DNA of 64,000 nt, taken from assembly GCA_928724745.1 (NCBI GenBank), contig CAKMXJ010000010.1, positions 744,001-808,000 of the forward strand, given 5' to 3'. Every line of letters starts with the position of its first letter. The stretch's first letter is position 1. The notes beneath the pieces are model-generated. The model had not been told where the DNA came from, made no database searches, and saw only the letters and a list, made by a program, of their open reading frames with translations. The DNA is from Anthracocystis setariae. Its lineage: Eukaryota > Basidiomycota > Ustilaginomycetes > Ustilaginales > Ustilaginaceae. Position numbers and translations under genes: made by a program. Of the stretch, positions 11,275-20,834 are shown piece by piece.

Positions 11275-12696
11275 ATGTCCAATATACAGACCACAATCGC
11301 ACCGTACGACCAGAGCGTCGTTTGCAAGAAGCAGCTGCTCTCCACCTCGGAACTCGACCAAGCCATCCAGTCGGCTGCGGCAGCTCAAAAGGCATGGGCC
11401 AAGACAGCTGTGGAGGAGCGAGTGGCAATTATCACGAAATGGATGGCCATCCTCGATTCGGAGAAGGAAGTACTGGGCAAGGAGCTGTCGCAACAGATGG
11501 GACGACCTGTCGCGCAATGTGCTGGTGAGATTAAAGGTGCCCTCCAACGATGCCGATACCTGTGCAAGGTGGCAAAGGACTGTCTGGCCGACTCGCCTCG
11601 AACGGACACCGAGACGCCCAACCTCAAGCTTGCCATTCGTCGCGATCCGTTCGGCGTGGTTGCTATCGTGACTCCTTGGAACTACCCATACCTCACCACG
11701 GTGAACGGCCTGATCACCGCTCTGCTGGCAGGTAACGCTGTTGTACTCAAGCCTTCGCCTCAGACTCCTCTGACTGCCGAGAGCTTCCAGCGCACTTTGG
11801 AAGCGGCTGGGCTGCCTAAGGGTTTGCTTCAGATCGCACACCTCGACTTTGAAACGACGGCCAAGCTGGCTGCTGATGCGCGCATCGGATTCCTCATCTT
11901 TACGGGATCAGTGGCTGGTGGCAAGGCACTGGCCAAGGCGGCAGCGGATGGACCTGGATTCAAAGGCGTCGGTCTGGAACTCGGTGGCAAGGACCCAGCA
12001 TTTGTGCGTGCTGATGCCGACATCAAGTGGGCTGCCGAGGAGCTGGTGGATGGTGCCATGTTCAACTCTGGTCAGTCTTGCTGCTCGGTGGAACGCATCT
12101 ACGTCCACTCTTCGGTGTATGACAAGTTTGTCGAAGAGTTTGTGGCTGTAGCTAAGGGCTACAAACTTGGTGACCCTAGCCAGCCCGCAACCTCGCTGGG
12201 TCCAGTGGTGAGCCTGGCTTCGGCTGAGCGCATTCGCAAGCAGATTGACGATGCTCTGTCCAAGGGAGCCAAGAACGTGATTCCATCGGACCAGTTTGCC
12301 GAAGCCAAAGCTGGCACCGCGCTTGTGGCGCCTACGGTGCTTGTCAATGTGGACCACTCGATGGAGATCATGACCGAGGAGACCTTTGGACCTGCGATTG
12401 GCATTCAGAAAGTCGAGTCGGACCAGGAAGCGCTGCAGCTCATGAACGACTCGCACTACGGACTGACCGCGTCGATCTGGACCAACATCGACAACGACGA
12501 GTCTGCCAAAGCGTTTGACATGTTTGCAAGCGAGTTGGAGACAGGAACGGTGTATCTGAACCGTGCCGATGTTCTGGATCCGGCTCTGCCCTGGACTGGG
12601 GTCAAAGACAGCGGACGAGGTGTCAGTCTGAGCACGCTTGGATTTGACCAGCTTACGCAGCCCAAGTCGATTCATATGAGACTGCGCAAGCCCTGA
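11275..12696 (+). CDS. NAD(P)+-dependent aldehyde dehydrogenase
   Basis: 473 aa from ATG 11275 (CCAACATGTC). The frame extends 48 codons further upstream, but that stretch is promoter-like and overlaps no family homology, so the internal ATG is chosen. Family landmarks: cofactor-domain PFGVVAIVTPWNYP, Rossmann FTGSVAGGKAL, general-base Glu ~235 in GLELGGKDP, catalytic Cys ~269 in FNSGQSCCSVERI, and EETFGPAIGI. Length is normal. It resembles succinate-semialdehyde/gamma-aminobutyraldehyde-type enzymes of fungi. It should oxidise an aldehyde to the acid in the cytosol. Beside a gamma-glutamyl ligase and an SDR it may act on an aldehyde released from an amine or alcohol (inference). Confidence 0.9.
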   Translation: MSNIQTTIAPYDQSVVCKKQLLSTSELDQAIQSAAAAQKAWAKTAVEERVAIITKWMAILDSEKEVLGKELSQQMGRPVAQCAGEIKGALQRCRYLCKVAKDCLADSPRTDTETPNLKLAIRRDPFGVVAIVTPWNYPYLTTVNGLITALLAGNAVVLKPSPQTPLTAESFQRTLEAAGLPKGLLQIAHLDFETTAKLAADARIGFLIFTGSVAGGKALAKAAADGPGFKGVGLELGGKDPAFVRADADIKWAAEELVDGAMFNSGQSCCSVERIYVHSSVYDKFVEEFVAVAKGYKLGDPSQPATSLGPVVSLASAERIRKQIDDALSKGAKNVIPSDQFAEAKAGTALVAPTVLVNVDHSMEIMTEETFGPAIGIQKVESDQEALQLMNDSHYGLTASIWTNIDNDESAKAFDMFASELETGTVYLNRADVLDPALPWTGVKDSGRGVSLSTLGFDQLTQPKSIHMRLRKP

Positions 12697-13240
12697 GCAA
12701 GGATGCCGCATCCACGTTTGCTCGACACAATTCATACAATATTGTGACAAAGCTACTCGAAACGTGATCGAAAGTGTGTGTGTGTGTGTGTGTGCTCAGT
12801 TCGAGGTTGGAGCGATAAGACGCGGCCATTCGGAGCGGAGCGATAAGCGGTAACTTGACCGGCGCGAAGAATATACAAAAAAGCGCGTTCTCCGCAGTGC
12901 CGTTGCATGAAAATAATATAGCAGCCAAAGTCACACTCCCACTTCTTTAAATCCAATCAAACACACACTCTGTGACTTTCGCTCTCTCGTGTCTTTGCTC
13001 TCTCCTGAGTCACAAATTTCAGAGCAGCATTCGTTCTCGGATCACCCGCCGCACGGGGCGCTATCTTTGGTTCGCGTTGCTTCCGATTTGACAAGCGCAG
13101 ACGTGGTTTAGCCGCGGTTTTGGCTCGGCTTGGCTTTTATGGCAAAGTGTTGTTGTGTGCGCCTTCTCATCATTATTCCTCACCGTCACCATCACCATCA
13201 TCATCACACAGTCCATAAACTGCCTTTTCGAAATATTATA
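12697..13240. other. Intergenic, ALDH to SDR, with a short GT repeat
   Basis: No gene seen. It contains a (GT)n microsatellite at ~12775-12794 and a pyrimidine-rich stretch near 12961-13010. The SDR promoter presumably lies in the right half. Confidence 0.6.
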
Positions 13241-14587
13241 ATGCCGGGTCTTCGTCTCCCTCACCGTGTAAGTTTCCGCATAGATCGCAAGCAGCCCGAC
13301 TGAGACAGAGACTGACGCTGACAATCATTTGCCACTCGCCTTGTGCGTCGCTTAGGTTGCTGTCATCACCGGCGGTGGTTCGTAAGTTTCATCCATGCAA
13401 CCATCGCTTTCACATACCGTCAGCTATGCTCATACTCCACCTCTTCTCTTTTTTTTTGCAACTTGTTAACAGCGGTATCGGCCGTGAATGTGCCATCCTC
13501 TTCGCCTCGGAAGGCTGCTCGGTCGTCCTCGCTGATATCAACCTCGAAGCATGCCAGAACACCGCCGACATTGTCAACACTCGCTTTGCCAACTCCACTC
13601 CCGCCGTCCGCGCCATCGCCATGAAGTGCGACGTCTCCAAGGAAGAAGAAGTGGCCGCCATCGTCGACCGCGCCGTCTCCGAGTTCGGCAGGTTGGACGT
13701 CATGTTCAACAACGCCGGCATCATGCACCCTGCCGATGACAACGCGCTCAACACCGACGAGAAGATCTGGGATCTCACCCAGGCCATCAACGTCAAGGGT
13801 GTCTGGTACGGATGCAAACACGCCATCACCGCCATGAGGAAGAACCCCACCGACGAGGAGAAAAACCTTCACGTCGGAGGTTCCATCATCAACACCGCCT
13901 CGTTTGTTGCCATTATGGGTGCAGCTACTCCCCAGATCGCTTACACCGCCTCCAAGGGCGCAGTGCTCGCCATGTCCCGGGAGCTTGCCATGGTCCACGC
14001 GAGAGAGGGTATCAGGGTCAACTCGCTCTGCCCGTAAGTGTTTTTCCCTCCTTCACTGCACTTATCTTGTTCTCCGCTATTATTGTTTTTTTTGGAGCCT
14101 CGCTGACTCTTTTTCTTTGGATTAATTGATCTTGCCATTGGTGGCATGCTCAGTGGCCCACTCCAAACACCGCTGCTTATGGATTTCCTCAACACTCCCG
14201 AAAAGCTCAACCGTCGTCTCACCCACTTGCCTCTGGGCCGATTTGGCGAGGCTGTCGAACAGGCCAAGGCCGTCCTTTTCCGTATGTTTCCTGACCTCAG
14301 TTCTCGACGGGAGTTTCTCTTTTTTTCAGTCTCAGCGCGGCTGACCATTTTATCCGTGTTTTTCTGGCAATCCAAACAGTGGCGACCGACGAGTCGTCAT
14401 ACGTCTTGGGCCACGATCTCTTGGTCGATGGTGGTTTGAGCAACGCCTATGTGGTAAGTACACTTCAGAACAACTCGATTCAGAGAGACAAGCCGCGCGA
14501 AAGACTAATCCAGTTTCTTCCTGCGATGTTAACTCACAGACTGCCGAGGGTCAGCCAGTCCTCCCGCCCCCCAAGAGCCTTGTTTAA
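13241..14587 (+). CDS. Short-chain dehydrogenase/reductase, six exons
   Basis: Exons 13241-13267, 13356-13381, 13473-14033, 14154-14281, 14380-14453 and 14540-14587 are joined by five GT-AG introns of 86-120 nt. Phases match at every junction and give 287 aa with TAA at 14585-14587. The classical SDR pattern is complete: TGGGSGIG cofactor loop (split between exons 2 and 3), NNAG, catalytic Ser in INTAS, YTASK (Tyr/Lys), and the post-catalytic NSLCPGPLQTP (split between exons 3 and 4). The C-terminus DGGLSNAYVTAEGQPVLPPP is usual for fungal members. The first exon gives only nine codons and the second 26 nt. Substrate is unknown; its neighbours (ALDH, FAD monooxygenase) suggest alcohol/aldehyde interconversion in a degradative route. 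Confidence 0.9.
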
Positions 14588-14736
14588 GCTCGTTCGATCA
14601 CAGTCTATCAACTACTTGGACCAGCTTCACAGTCAATTCACAGATCTTTGGAGAAGAAACGACAAAGAAAAGTTTTTCAGATTTATACGAAACCTCCCCC
14701 CCTCTCTCTCTCTCTCTGTCTGTGTGTGTATATGCG

Positions 14737-16101
14737 CTATGCATCGGCAGCGATCGCCGTGCCGTTGGTTTGGATCCCGTTGGTGGTGCTTGCGCCTGGT
14801 ACTGCTGCGATTGACGACTTGTTGGAAGAAGACGAGTAGACGGTTTCGCGGATATGCTTCTTCATGTCGTACGTGTTCATCTCGTTGACGGTGAGTTTGT
14901 TTTCCTTGGCGGCCAAAGCTGCGTCTGGTGCGCTGAGCGACGAGAAGCCGATCCTCTCGTTCAAGTTTTCGAGTGCGGCAGTGGAAGCCTGTTGAACTCG
15001 TGTAGCGCGTGGCTTGCGAATGTCCTGGTACAGCTTCAAGCCAGCCTCGATGTTGTTGGTAAAGTTGTACTCCTTGCTAAAGATGATGCCCAGCGCCGCA
15101 GCGTCTTCGATGGCCTGGCAAGCACCCTGCGATTGATGAGGCATCATAGGGTGAGCGGCATCGCCCAAGATGCACGTCTGCTTCTTGTACCAGTGCGAGT
15201 AGGGCTGATGCACGTACAACCTCCATGGCTTGCGCTCCACCGAGTTCTGAATCAGCTTGACGCAGAGTGGGTCGAGTTTCGAATAGTCTCCTGCAAGGAT
15301 CTCCTCGGGTGGCACCTCCTCAAACACGAAACCTTCGGACTGGTGCTTTGTGAGTTCGGTGGGCATGAAGCAGTAGAAGGAAACCACGTCACCACCAGCA
15401 CACGGCGACATGACAATCTTGTAGTACTGGTTGAGGTCCTTCTTGGGGTAACCGCCCCAGAACTGGATAGCCGGATCAGCAGCCCAAGTCAAGCCCAGAC
15501 GCTCGACTTCTTCCTTGGAGACGTTGCATCGGTAGCAAGTCTGAGGAGCCGATTTGACGTCTGGAGTGACACCAATGGCCACACGAGCCTTGGATCGAAT
15601 ACCATCGGAACCAACGATAAGGTCAGCAGTGACGTGGTTACCGTTGCGGAAAGTGATGACGCCAGACTCGGTATCGACGTTTTCGGCAATGTGGTCCATG
15701 ACGATCTCGACGGCGACTCCCTTTCCGTCCTTGCTGATGGCAGTGTCCATGAGCATCTTGTGCATATCCTGACGATGGAACATGTTGTAGACGTTGCCCC
15801 ACGTCTTTTCGTAATCGTGGAGGTGATACTGGTTGAGGATCTCACCAGTCTCCCAATCGCGCATGGTCAACTCCATCAGAATCACGGGACGACCAGAAGC
15901 GACATCGACCCCCCAATCGTGGAGCCATTGTGTACCGTTGGCAGCGCAAGAGATCGAAGCGCCCACTTCGACATCGAAGCCACGGCGTTCATAGACTGTG
16001 CACTTGTGACCGGCTCGACGGAGTGCGATGGCGGTAGCAAAGCCACCGATACCGCCTCCAAGGATGGCTACATTGAGTTGCTTGAAGGACGACTCAGACA
16101 T
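14737..16101 (-). CDS. FAD-dependent monooxygenase, salicylate-hydroxylase type
   Basis: 454 aa, ATG at 16101. Group A flavoprotein hydroxylase marks are in order: GxGxxG loop (LGGGIGGFATAIALRRAG, residues 14-31) ending in an acidic VYERR, the DG motif LIVGSDGIRSKAR (~165-175), and the GD motif ILGDAAHPMMPHQSQGACQA (~315-335). Residues downstream to ~400 match the usual length; the tail (Ser/Asn/Ala-rich, ~415-454) is low complexity. Such enzymes hydroxylate aromatic acids using NAD(P)H and O2; salicylate 1-hydroxylase is the closest familiar type. It is divergent from the Zn2Cys6 regulator at 17175, across a region with a CGG-N7-CCG site, so it is a likely target. Exact substrate is not inferable. 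Confidence 0.85.
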   Translation of the reverse strand: MSESSFKQLNVAILGGGIGGFATAIALRRAGHKCTVYERRGFDVEVGASISCAANGTQWLHDWGVDVASGRPVILMELTMRDWETGEILNQYHLHDYEKTWGNVYNMFHRQDMHKMLMDTAISKDGKGVAVEIVMDHIAENVDTESGVITFRNGNHVTADLIVGSDGIRSKARVAIGVTPDVKSAPQTCYRCNVSKEEVERLGLTWAADPAIQFWGGYPKKDLNQYYKIVMSPCAGGDVVSFYCFMPTELTKHQSEGFVFEEVPPEEILAGDYSKLDPLCVKLIQNSVERKPWRLYVHQPYSHWYKKQTCILGDAAHPMMPHQSQGACQAIEDAAALGIIFSKEYNFTNNIEAGLKLYQDIRKPRATRVQQASTAALENLNERIGFSSLSAPDAALAAKENKLTVNEMNTYDMKKHIRETVYSSSSNKSSIAAVPGASTTNGIQTNGTAIAADA

Positions 16102-16330
16102 TTTGCAGCGTAGACGATGTTGATGAGTGCTAGGGATGGTGGTAGCGAGGGCGTTGATGATGATGACGGGGCAGGGCCGATGTGAGTGTGGACTGGCTTG
16201 ACTTTATATCAGACGAATGCATCACACGGCACTCTGCCCCTCGTGACTTGAGATTAGCTGAGCTTGGCATGGTGATGGCATCGAAGCGCACGAAGGCCAG
16301 AGAGCGCCGCCAACAAACGGTCGATACACA

Positions 16331-16343
16331 CGGACGAGGTCCG
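16331..16343. promoter_or_regulatory. CGG-N7-CCG inverted triplet, candidate Zn2Cys6 operator
   Basis: CGGACGAGGTCCG: CGGAC and GTCCG are perfect inverted arms around GAG. Dimeric Gal4-family proteins read CGG triplets with family-specific spacing. The site is 230 bp from the FAD monooxygenase start and next to the only intact Zn2Cys6 gene of the window. Chance occurrence in GC-rich DNA is possible. Confidence 0.4.
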
Positions 16344-16628
16344 AAGGGTTCATCGGCAAAAGCCCGTCGCCGCAAACTCAAAAGTGCGGGGGGGCCGACG
16401 ATCTAGGCGGCGTGACAGTTGCGCACACGACAGGCAGCGAGAGCACTTGCACTTTGGATGATAGGGTGCTTAGTGACTGAGTGACTGAGGAGTGTCTCGC
16501 AGTGACCCGCCTGACCGAGTTCAGAGTAGGTGAGTGACAAGAATGCAAGAGCCGTTGGCCGTTAAATCGGTGCGCAACTGAAAGCTTGGTGCTTTGAGTT
16601 TGGCATCGCAGCGACCTTTCTTCCCCTT

Positions 16629-16674
16629 GTCCGCGGCTTGGGCGAAATCGCCACAAGAAAGTGGAGCCGCGGAC
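16629..16674. repeat. Nested inverted repeat (10-bp perfect outer arms)
   Basis: The outer arms GTCCGCGGCT (16629-16638) and AGCCGCGGAC (16665-16674) are exact reverse complements. The 26-nt interior contains GGCGA/TCGCC (16641-16652) and CCAC/GTGG (16651-16664) hairpins, so cruciform or branched folding is possible. Function unknown. Confidence 0.7.
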
Positions 16675-17174
16675 TGTTTCCGCGAATCTAGTCCGCCTAG
16701 CCTCGCTTAGCCGGGTTTTACCCCAAATTTCGCGTCGAGACACCACTTACGACTGAACACCGGCCCTCTGCCCCTGCCCCTGCACCTGCTGCACCTGTAT
16801 ATTGTGAAATGTCTTTGTATCGCCTTCGGCTGTGCCTACTCACAACATGTGACTTTGCAAGCTGTTATCTGTTAGTCTCAGCATACTGTAGATAACAACA
16901 TGCAGAAGCGTCCTACATCCTACAGTGTAGTATGTTCCAAGTTACCCCGCAGTTCTATCATCACAAACGCAGAGTGTAGTGGGAGTGTGCAGCACCGATA
17001 AGCTTAAGCTCCATCACATGCTGCCGCGCATCGTCTCCGTCAATATATAATCCTTTGGCTTGCGGCGATTCTACGCGGACCCCGCTCCGCCCCCTTTTCC
17101 TTAGCTCAGCAGTCTGCAATGCTGTCTCATCCCCAACCAACCTCGTCGCTCTCACAATCGAATCACATAACGCC

Positions 17175-19733
17175 ATGGCCGCAGCCGCTTCCGATTCCGT
17201 AACATCCAACGCAGCCGCCGTCACCAACGGCGTGCCCGCCAACAGCAGCGTCAAGAACCTCAGCTGCTTGCAATGTCGCAAACGCAAGACCAGATGTGAC
17301 AAGAAATATCCATGCTCTCCGTGCGTCATTCGCGGTGACCAAGCATCATGCACGCAAGTGCAGCAGACCATTGCTTCCATCACTACTTCGTACAATCCAT
17401 CCACCTCACCCACACGTCAAGATGTGCTTCTCCCACATCGAGCTTCCTTTTCGTACTCGCACGACGGCTCCAATTCCGTTGCTGCCGCTGCCGCTGCCTC
17501 GGGCGCTGGATCCTCCTCCTCTAAACCCGAACCCACCTCGCCTTTTGGTCCAGACCGCTACATTGGCTTTGAAGCAGAGCGTCTGTATCGTCTCGAAGCT
17601 CGCATGGATCGCATCGAGCGCTACGTGTTGCCCAACCGCGCCAACTTGAACGATCCCCTCTTCTCTTCTGCTGCCATCGCAGCTGCCAACGACGACGGTC
17701 AACTCGCCGCAATCGAACGTAGCCGCGCAAAGGAAGAGTCGGTGGTCGGTCAAGACATCCAGGATCTCTTCGAGGATGCTGCCATGGGTCGCAAACTCAA
17801 ACTCAAAAGTCTCCCTCTCGGTGCGGTCAGCTCAGCTGCAGAAAGCGACGCAAAAGATGCTGAGACGGATGAAGAACAGGTGCTCGACCAGCGCACCATC
17901 GACTCGTCAGCTGACGTGGCGCATCGCTTCGGTCACTTCCTCCCTGCCAACACTTCGATCTTGCTCGATTTCTACTTTGCTCAAGTAGACTGGACCACCC
18001 GTGTCCTGCCTCCGGAGAGCCACGCCGAATTCCTGTCCCTCTCGAACCTGCAGCCAGAGCAGCTCGCCGCTTTTCCTATCTCGAGCGCCAAAGTCTGCTG
18101 CTACTTTGTCGTCATTGCTTTGGCGCTCCACTTCTCCGATCCCACCCTACTTGAAAAGGTTGGTCTCTCCAAAAAGCAGGCTTCTCGTCTGGCCGATACG
18201 CTGTGCACAGGCAGTCAACAGCTTCTCTGGTCTTCCAATTTCCTCCAGTCTCAACAACTCGAGCATCTCGCCTGCATTTGCCTTCTCGGCGTCTACCAAC
18301 ACAATCGCAAAGAGCAGGCAGATGCGCAGTGGGCTCTGCTCGGTTCAGCCATCAAGGTCGCTCAAAACCTCGGTCTTGCACGTCTCGACCATGGCGGCAA
18401 CGCTCGACGCCCAACCGCAAGCATCAAAACCGAAGCGCGTCGCGAGTTGGGTAGACGCATCTGGTGGAACCTCACCTGGCTTGACTGGTCGCACTCGGTG
18501 GCACACTACGGCGTCTATGCGGTCAATCCGCTCCAGAACCATTCCAATCTTCCCGCCAACGTTGAGATCAGCGGTGATAGCCTCACGCTTCATTCGCCCG
18601 ACGTCTATACCCACTCTTCTGCCATCACCATGCGCATGCGCTATGTCATTATTTATCGCGAGATCGTCGATGTCTGGAACGAGCGATCCTCCCTCTCGCG
18701 CGCCCAGATCCACCGTTTCGTCAGCAAGCTCAACGAAGTGCACGACTCGACCCCGGCTTGTTTGCGCTACTCTCCAGACCGCGCGTACGACAACCCGGAC
18801 CAGGCCATGGAATCGGTCATGCTCGAACTCATGTACCTCAACCGTATCCTCCGTTTGCATCGTGTTCACCAACTCTCCGGATTTACCCACGAAGAGTGGC
18901 GTTTTGCACGCAGGGCATGCCTCTCCTCCGCGAGCTGCATCATCCGCATCCTCTCCTTGCAGGAACAGAGCGTGATTCACAAGTTCTGGCTCGTCACCTT
19001 CTATCTGCTTGGAGCAGCTATGGCGCTGGTCATGGAGCTCTGCTGTGCTCAGCAAGAAGACCGCGACGCTGCTTCGGTTCGCACCAGCTTGACTACAGCG
19101 ATCCAACTTCTCTCCAAAGCAGGCCCCGGCAGTGAGGCCGCACGCAACTCTCGCAGGATTCTCAAGGAGCTCCTTAGTGCCGAGAACAAGATCCGAGAGG
19201 CCTTTGCACGACTTGGCGGGTTGGAAAGGATCGCTGAAGAGAAGCTTGATACGAGTGGTACCAAGGACGTCTTCCTGGATGTGCTGCAAAAGATTTTCAG
19301 CGCTTCATCGAGGCGTCAGAGCAAGCGTGCGTACGAGAACGGACCCGGTGCGGGTATGTCCGAGGCACAGACGGGCGCAACGCAATTCAAGCGTCGCATG
19401 GAGGCCGACTCGGGGCAGCAGACGCGCGAGTCGAGCGTCTCGTCCGTGGGCGAAGGCAAGACGCGTGCGAACAACTCGATCGGCGTCCCCAACGTTTCAA
19501 ATGACTTGCAGGGACAGTACAGCTGGCTTGATATCAATGCCTTGGGCACCATCAACGGTGATGCGGGCAAGACGCCCGAGGTGCGCTCTGTGGGAGATGG
19601 CACTGTGGCTTCGAGCGACGGTGACTGGCAGAGTGGTGATCAGTCGCTGTTCCCTTCATTGGATGGCATCTTGTCCGGTGCCATGTCGATTGACGAATGG
19701 CTCGGCTCTTCATATCCTTTCGAACACCTTTAA
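17175..19733 (+). CDS. Zn2Cys6 fungal transcription factor
   Basis: 852 aa from ATG 17175 (CGCCATGGCC); the open frame upstream begins only with non-ATG codons. The Gal4-type cluster is at residues 31-59: C31LQC34RKRKTRC41DKKYPC47SPC50...C59 (CX2CX6CX5CX2CX8C). A coiled-coil-like linker (RLEARMDRIERYV) follows, and then the fungal-specific transcription factor domain over ~260-540, with the hallmark RRELGRRIWWNLTWLDW near 425-441. The C-terminus is Ser/Gly/Asp-rich with acidic patches (activation-domain-like), ending in DEWLGSSYPFEHL. It is nuclear and DNA-binding. Being divergent from the FAD monooxygenase and next to SDR, ALDH and GS-like genes, it is probably the pathway-specific regulator of that cluster (inference). 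TATA box at 17044-17050. Confidence 0.9.
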   Translation: MAAAASDSVTSNAAAVTNGVPANSSVKNLSCLQCRKRKTRCDKKYPCSPCVIRGDQASCTQVQQTIASITTSYNPSTSPTRQDVLLPHRASFSYSHDGSNSVAAAAAASGAGSSSSKPEPTSPFGPDRYIGFEAERLYRLEARMDRIERYVLPNRANLNDPLFSSAAIAAANDDGQLAAIERSRAKEESVVGQDIQDLFEDAAMGRKLKLKSLPLGAVSSAAESDAKDAETDEEQVLDQRTIDSSADVAHRFGHFLPANTSILLDFYFAQVDWTTRVLPPESHAEFLSLSNLQPEQLAAFPISSAKVCCYFVVIALALHFSDPTLLEKVGLSKKQASRLADTLCTGSQQLLWSSNFLQSQQLEHLACICLLGVYQHNRKEQADAQWALLGSAIKVAQNLGLARLDHGGNARRPTASIKTEARRELGRRIWWNLTWLDWSHSVAHYGVYAVNPLQNHSNLPANVEISGDSLTLHSPDVYTHSSAITMRMRYVIIYREIVDVWNERSSLSRAQIHRFVSKLNEVHDSTPACLRYSPDRAYDNPDQAMESVMLELMYLNRILRLHRVHQLSGFTHEEWRFARRACLSSASCIIRILSLQEQSVIHKFWLVTFYLLGAAMALVMELCCAQQEDRDAASVRTSLTTAIQLLSKAGPGSEAARNSRRILKELLSAENKIREAFARLGGLERIAEEKLDTSGTKDVFLDVLQKIFSASSRRQSKRAYENGPGAGMSEAQTGATQFKRRMEADSGQQTRESSVSSVGEGKTRANNSIGVPNVSNDLQGQYSWLDINALGTINGDAGKTPEVRSVGDGTVASSDGDWQSGDQSLFPSLDGILSGAMSIDEWLGSSYPFEHL

Positions 19734-20339
19734 TCATCTTGTTCTCGTCCTATCTTTATCGTCTATCGCATGGAATGAGTCGTTCGGAACCTGTACTTTT
19801 TAGCATTCTTGTATTTCTACTCGAGCCTCGTATTGGAAATCGACCGGTCGCACTTAGTCATGCTGCCAGTTGACCGTCTTGGATGACGACCAACTTGTGT
19901 CCGACTGTGACGCGCACGTGAGCTGGGTTGATGAAGACGGCCGAGTCTGGCTTGAGCATTTTTGCAATCTCTGGATCGAGGAAGAAGGCTCTAGCATCGT
20001 CCAAAGTTGCAATGTACAACATTACAAGGGTGTCTATTTTGAACCGCTTTACAACTGCAAATCTGTACTAATGGGAGTCATAGGGGTACATATGGACTAC
20101 CCACACGCCAAGTCCTGGGTTACCATTTAACCCAGTTGCCAAGATATTGGCGGTCAAAGTTGATGGGGTCATTCACCCGGGGAGAAAAAATATTTTTTGG
20201 ATCACCTCCAATGATGCTGGACCACTAAGTAAAGGTCTTAGGACGTGTATAGAGAGTGTGTGTGCAAAGTATCAGTGCTGTGCCATGTCAGGTGGCAGAG
20301 ATATGGCGGTTCAAAGTTGGCCAGCCAAAGTGGGCTGGA
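19734..20339. other. Intergenic; boundary between gene-dense and repeat-rich DNA
   Basis: No gene supported. From ~20130 the sequence contains degenerate internal repeats of the type TTGCCAAGATATTGGCGGTC / GGCAGAGATATGGCGGTTC, which look like old repeat DNA into which the solo LTR inserted. Confidence 0.5.
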
Positions 20340-20834
20340 TGTTACGGCTGGGCGAAGGCTCTCAGCCAGCGCGCTGTCCGACGGCCGCGCTGGGGAGAGG
20401 GCATGCCACGCGGGGTGTTACCATTAAGGGGCGAGCTACAGGGGATGCTGGGAATGGAGGAGCGCGCCGCGCGTCGCTCCCTGAAGAGGGAGGCGCGCCG
20501 CGCAGCGTTCGACACAGGGGCCCAACCCATATGTTGTGAGTTGGGGCCGCGCGCAAGCCGCGTGTTTCCAGGAAGAGGCGCGCGGCGCGCGGCACGCGTG
20601 ATGCCTTATAAGGTGGGAGCCGTGCGCCACCTCCTTGTTGTCCGCCGTCGAATGTATTCTTAGTTACCTTGAGTAATAGCGAATATCAGACCCAACGGTA
20701 GAACCGTTAACCTCAGGATCGTGCTCGGTGACTCTCGTGGCCACCACTCCCGCCACGCGCTCTCAAGCCCAAGCCTCGCACACCGCGCGCCACGCCGCAC
20801 AGTCAAGAGGTTGTCAGACCCTTGGCGCTTAACA
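20340..20834 (+). mobile_element. Solo LTR of a Ty3/gypsy element related to element C
   Basis: 495 bp beginning TGTTACGGCTGG and ending CTTAACA. It is flanked by a perfect 5-bp target duplication CTGGA (20335-20339 and 20835-20839). The right ~190 bp closely match element C LTRs (42329-42763, 50417-50851) in inverse orientation, while the U3-like left part has diverged and differs in length. A TTATAAG box at ~20606-20612 and GTCGAATGTA (20647-20656) correspond to the element C TATA and presumed RNA start. No internal region remains, so the element was lost by LTR-LTR recombination. Confidence 0.9.

Larger units (their letters stand above)
16102..17174. promoter_or_regulatory. Divergent promoter of FAD monooxygenase and Zn2Cys6 regulator
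   Basis: About 1.07 kb with no gene. It holds a CGG-N7-CCG site (16331-16343), a 46-bp nested inverted repeat (16629-16674) and a TATATAA box at 17044-17050, 125 bp before the regulator ATG. A GTGACTGA-type short repeat lies near 16472-16486. Confidence 0.55.

Noticed and set aside
14854..16113. 419-codon open frame opposite the FAD monooxygenase
   Set aside because: Shadow frame; the minus-strand protein has all flavoprotein motifs.
19870..20130. Small ORF of 86 codons downstream of the Zn2Cys6 gene
   Set aside because: No motif, atypical codon use, runs into degenerate repeat DNA.
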